Shown: positions 40,255-49,156, numbered from the stretch's first letter. The stretch: 64,000 nt of DNA from Enterococcus sp. 9E7_DIV0242 (GCF_002140975.2 NZ_CP147247.1:558001-622000), one strand, 5' to 3'. The notes: generated from the letters alone by a model not told the origin. A program made the numbers and translations.

Positions 40255-41253
40255 TTAATCTGATCCTGTTCCGACAAGCTTCGCTTCACTCAAAATATCC
40301 TCCGGAACAGTTATACCCAGTTTCTTCGCCTGCGCTTCATTGATGATAATGTCTCCTGTTTCAAAGGTATAGATAGGTGTAGTTGCTGGATCTGATTTCC
40401 CAGATAAAATATCAGCAGCCATTTTCCCAGTTTGTATCCCTAACTCATATTGATTGATGCCCACAGTTGCCAAACCACCTTCTTCGACCATTGTGTCAAC
40501 GGAAGGGATAATTGGTGTTTTTGTTTTATCCGCTTCATTGACTACAGTCTGCATGGCATTCGCAATCGTGTTATCTGTAGGAATATAAATAACATCCACT
40601 TCACTGGACATTACTTGAACAGTTTGCGCAATCTCGTTACTAGAAGGAACAACATAAGATTTCACTGTAAGTCCAAGTGCCTTCGCCGCTTTTTCAGCTT
40701 CGGCTGCCTGATATTTTGAGTTTTCTTCCGCGGAGGAGTATAGAATCCCAACAGAAGCTGCTTTTGGCAATAGCTTAACAGCTAAATCAAATTGTGCTTC
40801 CACAGGTGATTTATCACTTACCCCTGTGATATTTCTACCTGGTTTTTCATTTGACTCTACTAAACCGGCACTTACCGGATCCGTAATTGCACCTAATACA
40901 ATCGGTAGTTTACTCGTACTATTCGCTAATGCTTGTGCAGCAGGTGTCGCAATTCCGATCAATACATCTGATTGCTTATCGATCAGCTGTTGACTCATCG
41001 TTGAGAGCTTACTTTGATCTGCTTGACCGTTTTGAAAAACAATCGTCATATTCTCCCCATCTTTATAGCCGCTTTCCTTTAATCCATCTTGAATCCCTCG
41101 ATAGATTTCATCTAAAGCCGGATGACTGACAAACTGTAACACCCCAACAGTTGGTCGATCTTCCTTTACCTCCTCGTTTTTTTCTGTAAAAAATGAAACA
41201 ATCAAAAATAGAACAAGGACAGTGAGTACTGCTAATAATTTCTTTGATTTCAT
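40255..41253 (-). CDS. ABC transporter substrate-binding protein, TrpX-like
   Basis: 332 residues of the ABC_sub_bind family: an N-terminal membrane anchor (about 5-22) with no lipobox Cys, then two lobes beginning PTVGVLQFVSHPALDEIYRG. Members in lactic acid bacteria are called TrpX because of tryptophan regulation. A mature ribosome binding site (AGGAGG) precedes the ATG. The long leader upstream contains a 17-codon Trp-containing frame and tandem terminators. Confidence 0.88.
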   Translation of the reverse strand: MKSKKLLAVLTVLVLFLIVSFFTEKNEEVKEDRPTVGVLQFVSHPALDEIYRGIQDGLKESGYKDGENMTIVFQNGQADQSKLSTMSQQLIDKQSDVLIGIATPAAQALANSTSKLPIVLGAITDPVSAGLVESNEKPGRNITGVSDKSPVEAQFDLAVKLLPKAASVGILYSSAEENSKYQAAEAEKAAKALGLTVKSYVVPSSNEIAQTVQVMSSEVDVIYIPTDNTIANAMQTVVNEADKTKTPIIPSVDTMVEEGGLATVGINQYELGIQTGKMAADILSGKSDPATTPIYTFETGDIIINEAQAKKLGITVPEDILSEAKLVGTGSD

Positions 41254-41321
41254 TATTTTCCCTCCTATGCTGAATAAGTGCTCATTATTTTTCTTATCAA
41301 TTATTATATTAATTACACAAA

Positions 41322-41360
41322 AAGAACAGTGACGGACTCATAGGAGTGGTCACTGCTCTT
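41322..41360 (-). terminator. Second leader terminator upstream of trpX-like gene
   Basis: AAGAACAGTGAC (41322-41333) pairs with GTCACTGCTCTT (41349-41360), one mismatch. On the minus strand it is followed by UUUUU, about 70 bases before the start codon, so transcription must pass it to reach the operon. Confidence 0.75.
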
Positions 41361-41367
41361 ACACAAA

Positions 41368-41475
41368 AACCACATAGATAGTTATCTATGTGGTTTGATA
41401 TCTTAATCAATCAAAAGAACCAGCATAGATACAAATTTTAGAATCCATCATTTGTCTTCTAAAGCTGTATCTATG
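41368..41475 (-). promoter_or_regulatory. Candidate attenuator with alternative hairpins
   Basis: In RNA sense: CAUAGAUAC (41467-41475) pairs with GUAUCUAUG (41424-41432), reinforced by UUUAGAA/UUCUAAA inside. Further on, AACCACAUAGAUA (41383-41395) pairs with UAUCUAUGUGGUU (41368-41380), followed by U-rich RNA, as a terminator. The UAUCUAUG of the first hairpin can instead pair with CAUAGAUA of the terminator arm, so the two states exclude one another. With the Trp-containing peptide upstream this looks like transcription attenuation. Confidence 0.7.
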
Positions 41476-41493
41476 AAGAATCATACATACAAC

Positions 41494-41547
41494 TTATCTA
41501 CGCCAGTTTTGCCATGTTTGGTTTTTTAGGTTAGATAATTGTTTCAT
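41494..41547 (-). CDS. Leader peptide with two Trp codons (17 residues)
   Basis: MKQLSNLKNQTWQNWRR begins at an ATG eight bases after a perfect AGGAGG, and stops at TAA 41494-41496. Two of its last six residues are Trp. It lies between a consensus-like promoter and alternating hairpins, directly upstream of a TrpX-type transporter. A ribosome held at UGG for lack of charged tRNA-Trp could alter leader folding. Function as a regulatory peptide is inferred. Confidence 0.75.
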   Translation of the reverse strand: MKQLSNLKNQTWQNWRR

Positions 41548-41581
41548 GTCTGATTCCTCCTGTTATTTTTTCGTTAAACGT

Positions 41582-41611
41582 AGTCTACACCTAAGTAAAT
41601 AGTCCTGTCAA
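41582..41611 (-). promoter_or_regulatory. Promoter of the trpX-like operon
   Basis: TTGACA (41606-41611) and TAGACT (41582-41587), 18 bases apart on the minus strand. Transcription would start near 41574 and give a leader of about 320 bases before the first transporter gene. Confidence 0.75.
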
Positions 41612-41700
41612 GAAAATTCTGAAAACTAACACATATTTTTTATCATTTCCATCGCAGGATCTTGCTGGTAACAAAATAAGAGAGTCCACATCAAGTGAAC

Positions 41701-42279
41701 CTATTTTCTCGGAGATACGTTCAATCGTTTCCGATAGCTCCAACTATTTTTATGTTCCTTGAACGGATAAAATTTCAAGCTGGTAAACATCTTTTGTGAC
41801 GCTTTATTCCAATTGAAAATCTCGCTTACAAACATAGTGTCCCAGCCGTTTTTCCTTGCTCTATAAATAAAGTATTTGGTAACCTCACGACCAATATGAC
41901 GATTACGATACTTTTGATCTATAACGATCGCATAGTCATTTTTTGCAAGCCAGACATCTCCGATCGTTCGATAAAAACCATCTGTTAAATACTCTATATA
42001 AAATAGCTCACCATGCTTGTTTTGCCAGTCATACATCTGTATGATCTTTTCTCTATCATAAGTTATAGGTTTGCCGACAATACTCTTCATACTCTTTTCA
42101 TCCTGATACCAAGCCACAGATTCTTCTCTCATCTGGTCAAAAGCAACCAATCGCAATCGCTCATTCAGACAGATTGTTTTCTTTTTAGACCACTTGAAAG
42201 AGGGCTCCTGCTTCTTTGCCGGACCCCTCTTTCTATTAAATAACACTGCTGCCTTCTTCTTCCAATCAATAACGATCAC
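41701..42279 (-). CDS. GNAT family acetyltransferase
   Basis: 192 residues. The GNAT acetyl-CoA site reads IDQKYRNRHIGREVTKYFIYRA (split here as the helix-turn around RNRHIGRE, about residue 130), followed by NKASQKMFTSLKF. The substrate is unknown. The start is GTG at 42279, six bases after AAGGA, and it overlaps the end of a 37-codon frame by 14 bases. Confidence 0.8.
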   Translation of the reverse strand: MIVIDWKKKAAVLFNRKRGPAKKQEPSFKWSKKKTICLNERLRLVAFDQMREESVAWYQDEKSMKSIVGKPITYDREKIIQMYDWQNKHGELFYIEYLTDGFYRTIGDVWLAKNDYAIVIDQKYRNRHIGREVTKYFIYRARKNGWDTMFVSEIFNWNKASQKMFTSLKFYPFKEHKNSWSYRKRLNVSPRK

Positions 42280-42379
42280 GAGAATTCCTTCTTACATAAA
42301 CAGGGACCGGTGCAGGCTTCCTATTTGCGTTCATTATTAGATAAAAGATACTTAAAGCGAATAAAATCATCGTTCTCAT
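42266..42379 (-). CDS. Possible 37-residue membrane peptide upstream of GNAT gene
   Basis: ATG at 42379 behind AAGGGA. The product has one hydrophobic helix (MILFALSIFYLIM) and a basic Pro/Arg-rich tail (RKPAPVPVYVRRNSRD). Its stop lies inside the start of the acetyltransferase gene, so translation may be coupled. No homologue is known to me. Confidence 0.45.
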   Translation of the reverse strand: MRTMILFALSIFYLIMNANRKPAPVPVYVRRNSRDRY

Positions 42380-42402
42380 CTTAATCCCTTCTTTCCGTCA
42401 GC

Positions 42403-43077
42403 TTACTGAATTGTCTGTAATTTCTCTTGATGTAACTGCTCCTCATTTGGTGCAACTTCACCTGTTTCTTGCGGCGCATTCTCTTGTGGTGTCGTATCCT
42501 GTGTTTCTGTCGGCGTTTGCTCTTGGGTTGCAGGATCTACAGCAGCTAAAGGCAGCTCATTCAACTTAGGAATAAATGCTGTTTTCACATCCATGCTCTC
42601 ATCGACAGTAAAGCGATTTTTCTCTTTTCCACCTTCAAAAAAGATGACTGTAATTTCATCCTTTTTTACATTATACTTCTTTTCTGTATTTGCTGCATCA
42701 TATACGATTGGGTAAATGGTCATACTCCGGCTGAATGACTGCATTGTTGGCTCATCCTTGAATAAGGAAATCAACTGATCATATTTTTTTCCACTTGGCA
42801 CGGCGAACATTACGGTTGCAGCTCGACTCTCTTTGATTTCTTTATCGATTGTTTTTGAATCAGCGAATTTTACTTTTTTTGTTGAAAATGCCACATCTAC
42901 CAATGAATTGATCTGTGATGAACGAATGTTGGCTTGTGCGCGCGGAATAATCAGAATAAGCGCTAAAACCACGACAACTGCTGCAATTCCCACTCGTAGC
43001 AACAATTGTTGCTGTTTATTCAATGTACTTCCTGTATTTTTTGGTTCATTAGTATTTCCTTGTGGCTTCTTTTCCAA
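42403..43077 (-). CDS. Single-span extracytoplasmic protein, thioredoxin-like fold possible
   Basis: 224 residues: a short cytoplasmic N-terminus, one membrane helix (about 28-46), a compact domain (about 50-175) and an acidic Gln/Pro/Thr-rich tail. The pattern ATVMFAVPSGKKYDQLISLF...ITVIFFEGGKEKNRF resembles a thioredoxin fold, but the protein has no Cys at all, so it cannot be a thiol redox enzyme. Start is TTG with AAGGAG upstream. Function unknown. Confidence 0.65.
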   Translation of the reverse strand: MEKKPQGNTNEPKNTGSTLNKQQQLLLRVGIAAVVVVLALILIIPRAQANIRSSQINSLVDVAFSTKKVKFADSKTIDKEIKESRAATVMFAVPSGKKYDQLISLFKDEPTMQSFSRSMTIYPIVYDAANTEKKYNVKKDEITVIFFEGGKEKNRFTVDESMDVKTAFIPKLNELPLAAVDPATQEQTPTETQDTTPQENAPQETGEVAPNEEQLHQEKLQTIQ

Positions 43078-43242
43078 TATTTTCTCTCCTTATTTCCAGA
43101 ACAATTGATTATTATGATTGTTCCGTCTTTCTCTTCGGTTCCTCAACATCAGCTGCTGAACTTCCCGCATAATATTTTCCTTATCTCTCCTCTATTATAC
43201 TAATAGATTCTTTTTTTGCCTAGCAAAACTGATGAAATTCGT

Positions 43243-43293
43243 TATAGAAAACGCATTCAATATAAAAACAACTATGGTACACTATAGAAAACG
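43243..43293 (+). promoter_or_regulatory. pckA promoter region with ppdK-like motif
   Basis: TATGGTACACTATA at 43273-43286 matches the ppdK operator strand (TGTGTTACACTATA) at 12 of 14 positions, in the same direction relative to transcription. It includes a possible extended -10 (TACACT, 43278-43283) with TTCAAT 16 bases upstream. An 11-bp direct repeat, TATAGAAAACG, lies at 43243-43253 and 43283-43293. Confidence 0.6.
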
Positions 43294-43478
43294 AATATGA
43301 AAGTCAGCAAGTTCACACTTGAGGCAATTTGGGTGAAAAAAAGCGATATCCATGATTGCATGTTCAATAGTACACATATTTCTTCTTTCGTCTATTCTTA
43401 GAAGGACTATCTTTCGCATGTCTTCCCTTCAAAAAGCTAGTACATACTAGTAAACAATAAAAGTCAGGAGTGTTGTTT

Positions 43479-45128
43479 ATGAGTTCAATCAAGCAGTTTT
43501 CCCACAAGGAGATCAACAAATCAAATCCACTTTTTTCTCCTGTAAGAAATACCCTGGAAACCATGTTTTATGGAAACAATGTTTCCTTTATCCAATCCAT
43601 CGCAGAAGCTTATCAGCTAGCGAAGATGGCATCCAGAACCATAGTGACCGATCTTTTCGTTTGTCAGCCGGAACTACTTGGACTGCCAACAGACAGTCGT
43701 GTTTTAGTCACAAATGACGGCTCTGTTGTTGGTAGAACGGCCACTGCGCGTCGCATTATTGGACAGCCTGGGGTCGATGAGAACTATTACAGTGGGATAT
43801 TACGGGAAGCTATGTATCAACTTTCAAAAAAGAAAACCCGCGCAGCGACAATTGGTATTGGGTTATCAGGCGACTTTATGCTCCGTGGACATCTTATGCT
43901 GCCAGAAGGATTTGAAGGAAATCTTTATTCCTATTTGTTAAATTTCCAATTTTTTGATACTGCTTTTCATAAGAAATTTGTTGCTTCTACTGCTTATAAC
44001 GAAGGCGATCTTTATATTGTAGCTGATCCTGATTGGGTCCATCCTGATTTCCCGCAAGGACTTGTCCTTATCGATCCGCTTCACAATTCTGCGGCTATTT
44101 TGGGTTTACGGTATTTTGGAGAATTGAAAAAGGCTACCTTGAGCTTGACTTGGGCTGCTGCACATCGTAACGGCTTCATCGCTTGTCATGGAGGGATGAA
44201 GCAATACGAAAAAGAAGACAGCACCTATACCATGGCTGCCTTCGGTCTATCAGGTTCTGGAAAATCAACGATTACATTGGCAAAGCACCACAACGAACAA
44301 GCTGTTACTGTATTACATGATGATGCTTTTATCATCTCCAAGGAAAATGGCTCATCTATAGCACTTGAGCCTTCCTATTTTGATAAGACGCAGGACTATC
44401 CTATGAGTGATCCTGCCGTCACTTACTTTCTGACCTGTCAAAATATCGGGGTTACCTTGGACGATGAAAACAATAAGGTGCTGGTTACAGAAGACATTCG
44501 AAACGGAAATGGACGCACGGTAAAATCTTCGCTTTCTACGCCGAATCGAAAAAATCATCTAACGGAAAAAATCGATGCTGTATACTGGATCATGAAAGAC
44601 GATAGCTTGCCACCTGTTGTTAAAATTGAGGACCCGGTTTTAGCTGCATTGTTTGGTGTAACCTTGGCAACAAAACGATCCAGCGCTGAAAATCTCAGTA
44701 TCGCTTTTGATCAAGAGCAGCTAGTGATCGAGCCCTTCGCTAATCCTTTTCGCTGTTATCCTTTAGCAGAAGATTACGAAGACTTTTTAGCACTTTTCCA
44801 AAAGGGAACCGACTGTTATATTTTGAATACCGGTTATTTTAACGGCGTAAAAATTCAACCGACAGAAACCTTAAGCAGCATAGATAAAATTGTAGAACAA
44901 CAAGCAACGTTTCTCTCATTTGGTTCATTCGATTCTATGAGTTACTTACCTGTAAATGAGCACATCCCAGACTTTAGCAATCCTCATTATCTGGAAAAGA
45001 TAAGACAGCGATTGACTGCTCGTTTAGATTTTATCAAAAAGCAACAGACAAGTTTTGAAGGTTACAACGCACTCCCTAATGAAGCTGAATCCGCTCTTTC
45101 TGCGTTAATCACTAAAATCGATCAATAG
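43479..45128 (+). CDS. pckA: Phosphoenolpyruvate carboxykinase (ATP)
   Basis: 549 residues. Decarboxylates and phosphorylates oxaloacetate to PEP with ATP. The kinase loop GLSGSGKST lies near residue 255 and the Asp pair LHDDAFII near 280, matching the PCK active site. It is somewhat longer and more divergent than Bacillus PckA (about 527). The ATG at 43479 has AGGAG eight bases upstream; the in-frame GTG at 43470 overlaps that site. Its promoter shares a motif with ppdK, so both are probably induced together when glycolytic sugars run out. Confidence 0.93.
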   Translation: MSSIKQFSHKEINKSNPLFSPVRNTLETMFYGNNVSFIQSIAEAYQLAKMASRTIVTDLFVCQPELLGLPTDSRVLVTNDGSVVGRTATARRIIGQPGVDENYYSGILREAMYQLSKKKTRAATIGIGLSGDFMLRGHLMLPEGFEGNLYSYLLNFQFFDTAFHKKFVASTAYNEGDLYIVADPDWVHPDFPQGLVLIDPLHNSAAILGLRYFGELKKATLSLTWAAAHRNGFIACHGGMKQYEKEDSTYTMAAFGLSGSGKSTITLAKHHNEQAVTVLHDDAFIISKENGSSIALEPSYFDKTQDYPMSDPAVTYFLTCQNIGVTLDDENNKVLVTEDIRNGNGRTVKSSLSTPNRKNHLTEKIDAVYWIMKDDSLPPVVKIEDPVLAALFGVTLATKRSSAENLSIAFDQEQLVIEPFANPFRCYPLAEDYEDFLALFQKGTDCYILNTGYFNGVKIQPTETLSSIDKIVEQQATFLSFGSFDSMSYLPVNEHIPDFSNPHYLEKIRQRLTARLDFIKKQQTSFEGYNALPNEAESALSALITKIDQ

Positions 45129-45141
45129 AATTTAGTAAATC

Positions 45142-45177
45142 AAAAAAACTGCGGTTAAAAATCAATCGCAGTTTTTT
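45142..45177. terminator. Bidirectional terminator pckA / small membrane gene
   Basis: AAAAAACTGCG pairs with CGCAGTTTTTT around a loop of 13 bases. It lies between two convergent gene ends and overlaps the last codons of the minus-strand gene. Confidence 0.88.
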
Positions 45178-45422
45178 GATTCATTATGTGAAACTACTGC
45201 GCCGGCAATACTTGCTGCGCCTAAAATCAATGTCCATTTATGTGGACTTAACAACCCATAGGCTACCAGACCTACCCCAATAATGCTATTTGTCGTTGCG
45301 CTCATGCGCATTGACCGTTTACTTGGTTTAGGTAAGGTTATCTCAATTCCAGAGGTCGCTTCTATCAGCTTCTCTGTTGATCCTAATACCTTATGAAGCA
45401 TTGGTTTTTCCTGTTTTGTCAT
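45162..45422 (-). CDS. Small membrane protein, unknown function
   Basis: 86 residues, two hydrophobic helices (NSIIGVGLVAYGLL and WTLILGAASIAGAVV) after a basic N-terminal half. An AGGAAAGAGA ribosome binding site precedes the ATG. No family recognised. A TetR gene lies upstream on the same strand. Confidence 0.65.
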   Translation of the reverse strand: MTKQEKPMLHKVLGSTEKLIEATSGIEITLPKPSKRSMRMSATTNSIIGVGLVAYGLLSPHKWTLILGAASIAGAVVSHNESKNCD

Positions 45423-45474
45423 CTTCTCTTTCCTCCTAAATATAAAATAAATTCAACGGTAATCAGTTTTCTTA

Positions 45475-46062
45475 TCACTTAAACAACGCATCCATTACAT
45501 TACTCACTAGAAACTCAAATACCCATCCCGAATCATATGGCGCACGCTTTTTCAGTTCTACTGTATACAAAAGTGTATTGATGACCTCATATACTTTTTC
45601 TTGATCGATCTTAAATGTTAAATTGGAGGCATCAACCATTTCAAAGAAAAATGCCTTACTATCAAATTGCATTTCATCTACACGATCTTTTGGTATTTTA
45701 TTTAAAAAAGCCATAAAATCAGGGGAACCTAAATCATAAAGAAATGGCGCTCGCTCAAATTCCTGAAAATGCCATTTTAATGCGGCTGCAAATCCCTCTT
45801 TGCTTCTGTTAGTCTGGATGATTTCCATGATTTTTTGTTTCAAATGAGTCCTGACTCGTACCAGTGTTTCACAGAAGAAATCTTCTTTCGAAGAAAAAAG
45901 CAGATAAAATGCCCCGGCAGAAATACCCACTGCCGAAGTAAGCTCCCCAATACTGGTTTTTTTGTACCCGAATAAAGCCCAGCGCTTTTCGCATTCTATG
46001 CAAAGCTTTTCTCTTAAAACAGTCTTTTCTTCCTCAGAAAAGCCTTTGGGTCCTCTTGCCAA
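45475..46062 (-). CDS. TetR/AcrR family transcriptional regulator
   Basis: 195 residues. The N-terminal helix-turn-helix is TSIGELTSAVGISAGAFYLLFSS, and the C-terminal ligand domain is not assignable. The start is TTG, seven bases after GGAGG. The 10-bp inverted repeat at 46076-46111 directly upstream is a likely autoregulatory site. The next gene, a small membrane protein, is a possible target. Confidence 0.88.
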   Translation of the reverse strand: MARGPKGFSEEEKTVLREKLCIECEKRWALFGYKKTSIGELTSAVGISAGAFYLLFSSKEDFFCETLVRVRTHLKQKIMEIIQTNRSKEGFAAALKWHFQEFERAPFLYDLGSPDFMAFLNKIPKDRVDEMQFDSKAFFFEMVDASNLTFKIDQEKVYEVINTLLYTVELKKRAPYDSGWVFEFLVSNVMDALFK

Positions 46063-46075
46063 ATCGTCCCCTCCT

Positions 46076-46138
46076 TTATTATGAACGAAATTATTTTTTT
46101 ATTCATAATAATTATACAACAGTTATTATTCTTGTCAA
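46076..46138 (-). promoter_or_regulatory. Promoter and likely TetR operator
   Basis: TTGACA (46133-46138) and TATAAT (46111-46116), 16 bases apart on the minus strand. TTATTATGAA (46076-46085) and TTCATAATAA (46102-46111) form an inverted repeat over the transcription start region. Confidence 0.75.
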
Positions 46139-46142
46139 TAAA

Positions 46143-46185
46143 AAAAGAATCACCTGACGAAAAGCCGTCTTTCGGTGATTCTTTT
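46143..46185. terminator. Terminator after the DUF7916-like gene
   Basis: AAAAGAATCACC (46143-46154) pairs with GGTGATTCTTTT (46174-46185), with T-runs at both ends. Confidence 0.85.
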
Positions 46186-46206
46186 CTCACAGTGCTCTCT
46201 CTATTT

Positions 46207-47151
46207 TTAGCGGTTGACCGAACGAGCCATGCGATTGATAGTATGACGCATCCCACGAATCGCTACAGACATTTCATAAATATTTTCAGCAGGTGCCAGA
46301 CCACCATAGCCTGCATCACCGATATGTTGAATATCTACGCCACAGATTTTGTTGATTAACGCGATTTGTCGAATTGTTTCTTTATTGGCACTTTCCTGAC
46401 TTGTTCCAATGGCAGACATCGTCAGCAGATCATATTTTTTCGCAATCGCTACAGCTTCTTTTAGATTATCCTCTGTAAAGCCTTGAACAGTACCAACAGC
46501 TGGCAGAAGTAGAATGTCTGCACCAGCTTTGGCATAATCTTCTACTGCCTCAGTTGAGACTACAGGTTCATCTGACCCGGCACTGTGCATCTTCCCAGCG
46601 ATTATTAATCCAGAGAAATTCTCTTTTGCTACCGCTACAGCCTTAGCTATCTCTTTGTTCGTTACACCTGTTCCAGGGTTACCAGTCAAACAAATGAAGT
46701 CAAAACCTAGTTCCTCCGCTTTTTGAATCGCTTCTTTCGAACTTATTCTTCCTTTAGAGATTTCTAATTTTTCACTGAACATTGCAGATTGCTCATCAAC
46801 AGGCTCTAAATTCACGCCTACTGGACGACCAACAAGTTTTTTTAATTCAGCAACTGGATTCTCTTTATTTTTTTCAGGATGCTGAAGATACTCCATCAAT
46901 TTTTCGATACTCATTCCCGGCAATCCCTGAATGATTGGATTGAAACAATCAAAAACATTCAGTAAAATCAAGTCTGCACCGAATGCAGTCGCAACTTCTG
47001 CGTTGGTGATATCTCCCGCTTGAGGAGACGCCATCACAACATTCTCAGATAAAATCGTCCGACCTTCACTCGCTTTAATTGATTGCTTCAGCTCTTGTGC
47101 TGACATTTGAGCAACCTCACTATAACTTGCACTGATTAATCGTTTTACCAT
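46207..47151 (-). CDS. TIM-barrel-like protein of unknown function (DUF7916 type)
   Basis: 314 residues with an aldolase/phosphonomutase-like barrel pattern: repeated beta-strand ends such as FDFICLTGNPGTG, LIIAGKMHSAG and DILLLPAVGTVQGF. Similar proteins occur near sugar PTS operons in Firmicutes; no reaction is established. AGGAGG lies seven bases before the ATG. It stands alone with its own terminator. Confidence 0.7.
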   Translation of the reverse strand: MVKRLISASYSEVAQMSAQELKQSIKASEGRTILSENVVMASPQAGDITNAEVATAFGADLILLNVFDCFNPIIQGLPGMSIEKLMEYLQHPEKNKENPVAELKKLVGRPVGVNLEPVDEQSAMFSEKLEISKGRISSKEAIQKAEELGFDFICLTGNPGTGVTNKEIAKAVAVAKENFSGLIIAGKMHSAGSDEPVVSTEAVEDYAKAGADILLLPAVGTVQGFTEDNLKEAVAIAKKYDLLTMSAIGTSQESANKETIRQIALINKICGVDIQHIGDAGYGGLAPAENIYEMSVAIRGMRHTINRMARSVNR

Positions 47152-47370
47152 TTGTTAGCCTCCTAAAAATTTGTCTATACCTATTATACTCTATCCAACA
47201 AATAAAACGAAAGCAGAAACGGAAAATAATTATTTTTCTTTGGTTTTAGCATCTTGTCAGTTTAAAGGCATAGCATTTTTCTGCCGCGTAAATTATGAGT
47301 ATTTTCTTTATTATTGATTTCTTATTCGTTATAATGAAACTATTATGGACTATAGAAATGAGGGAATATC

Positions 47371-49068
47371 ATGTCCTTTGATGGAGTTTTTACCCATTCA
47401 ATCATCACTGAACTATCGGAACAATTAGTTTCCGGGAGAATATCGAAGATTCACCAACCTTATGAAAATGAGGTTGTTTTAGTTATTCGTTCCAAAGGAA
47501 AGAACCACAAACTACTTCTTTCCGCACATCCAAGCTATGCTAGGATCCAATTAACTGAGATGGTTTATGCCAATCCGGATAATCCGCCAAATTTTGTGAT
47601 GATGCTGCGGAAATTCTTAGATGGGGCAATTTTAGAATCCATCAAGCAAATTGAGAATGATCGTATCATCCATTTTTCCTTTAACAAACGCGATGAACTG
47701 GGAGACTTGCAGAATATCCTTCTAATCGTTGAATTGATGGGACGTCATAGCACGATTGTTTTAATGAATAAGGAAACCGGAAAAATTCTTGATGCAATCA
47801 AGCATATTGGGAGCTCTCAAAACAGCTATCGTTCGCTACTTCCTGGCGTTGATTATCTCGCACCTCCAGCAAAAGACCAACCAAACCCTTTTCATGTTTC
47901 CAAAGAAAAAGTATTTGAGTTACTCTCTACTGCTGATGAAATAAATAGCGGATATTTACAACAAACCTTTCAAGGACTAGGTAGAGACACAGCTGAGGAA
48001 TTAGCCTTTCGTTTAAATGAACAGCCAAGTAGAAAAATTCCTGTTTGGGAGGATTTTTGGAAGGAACTGATCAAACAACCGAATCCAACACTTACGCAAA
48101 CAAATAAAAAAGAATTTTTTACTCCCATTGCGTATCACACATTGAGTGGAGAAAAAACAAGCTTCGCTTCATTGAGTCAGTTATTAGATGCTTTCTATAG
48201 TGGGAAAGCGGAGAAAGACCGTGTGAAGCAACAAGGCGGCGAGCTGATTCGAAAAATCGAGAATGAACTGAAAAAAAATCAATCGAAGCTTTCAAAACTG
48301 AGAAACACGCTGGATGATACAGAGAATGCTGAGTTTTATCGAAGAAACGGTGAGCTGCTAACTACATTCATGGCGCAAGTACCAAAAGGGGCTTCTGAGG
48401 TAACGCTCGAGAACTATTATGAAGAAAATCAGCCTATCCTCATCAAGTTACGACCTGCATTGACGCCTAATCAAAATGCTCAAAAGTATTTTCAAAAATA
48501 CCAAAAATTGAAAAATGCTGTACGGATCGTTCAAGCGCAAATCGAGCAAACAGAGCAGGAAATTACCTATCTTGAGTCGGTTCTGTCACAGCTGGAACTG
48601 GCTAGTCCGATTGATCTTAGCATTATTAGAGAAGAATTGATCAGCCAAGGCTATGTAAAAAAACAAAAAAGCAAGAAACAGAAAAAAGAAAAGCCCAGCA
48701 AACCAGAAGCCTTTCTTTCTTCCGAGGGAGATACCATTTTAGTTGGTAGAAACAATCTGCAAAATGATCAACTGACACTCAAAACAGCTAAAAAAACAGA
48801 CTATTGGCTCCATGCCAAGGATATTCCAGGATCACACGTCATTATCAAAAACCCTGATCCTTCAGAAAAAACACTCTTCGAAGCAGCCTTACTAGCGGCC
48901 TATTATTCAAAATTCCGCTTATCTGCTCAAGTCCCAGTCGACTATGTTCAGGTCAAGCATGTGCATAAACCGAATGGTGCCAAACCTGGATATGTGATTT
49001 ACGAAAACCAGAAAACACTTTATGTCACACCCGATGAAGAAGCGATTCAACAGCTGAAACAAACATAA
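47371..49068 (+). CDS. rqcH: Ribosome quality-control factor RqcH (FbpA/NFACT family)
   Basis: 565 residues: N-terminal NFACT-N domain (MSFDGVFTHSIITELSEQLV), long coiled-coil middle (about 270-440), a Lys-rich hinge and a C-terminal NFACT-R domain (KTDYWLHAKDIPGSHVII). It binds split 50S subunits and adds C-terminal Ala tails to stalled peptides; often annotated as fibronectin-binding protein. Complete single gene. Confidence 0.94.
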   Translation: MSFDGVFTHSIITELSEQLVSGRISKIHQPYENEVVLVIRSKGKNHKLLLSAHPSYARIQLTEMVYANPDNPPNFVMMLRKFLDGAILESIKQIENDRIIHFSFNKRDELGDLQNILLIVELMGRHSTIVLMNKETGKILDAIKHIGSSQNSYRSLLPGVDYLAPPAKDQPNPFHVSKEKVFELLSTADEINSGYLQQTFQGLGRDTAEELAFRLNEQPSRKIPVWEDFWKELIKQPNPTLTQTNKKEFFTPIAYHTLSGEKTSFASLSQLLDAFYSGKAEKDRVKQQGGELIRKIENELKKNQSKLSKLRNTLDDTENAEFYRRNGELLTTFMAQVPKGASEVTLENYYEENQPILIKLRPALTPNQNAQKYFQKYQKLKNAVRIVQAQIEQTEQEITYLESVLSQLELASPIDLSIIREELISQGYVKKQKSKKQKKEKPSKPEAFLSSEGDTILVGRNNLQNDQLTLKTAKKTDYWLHAKDIPGSHVIIKNPDPSEKTLFEAALLAAYYSKFRLSAQVPVDYVQVKHVHKPNGAKPGYVIYENQKTLYVTPDEEAIQQLKQT

Positions 49069-49103
49069 AACACGACTTTATCAAATGGGCGGTTAGATAG
49101 AGA

Positions 49104-49156
49104 AAAACACGACGAATGCAGGAAACCTTTATTTCCCATTATTCGTTGTGTTTTTT
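49104..49156. terminator. Terminator between rqcH and ECF-transporter gene
   Basis: AAAACACGACGAAT (from 49104) pairs imperfectly with ATTCGTTGTGTTTT (49141-49154), followed by T on the plus strand. It overlaps the 3' end of the convergent gene. Confidence 0.75.
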
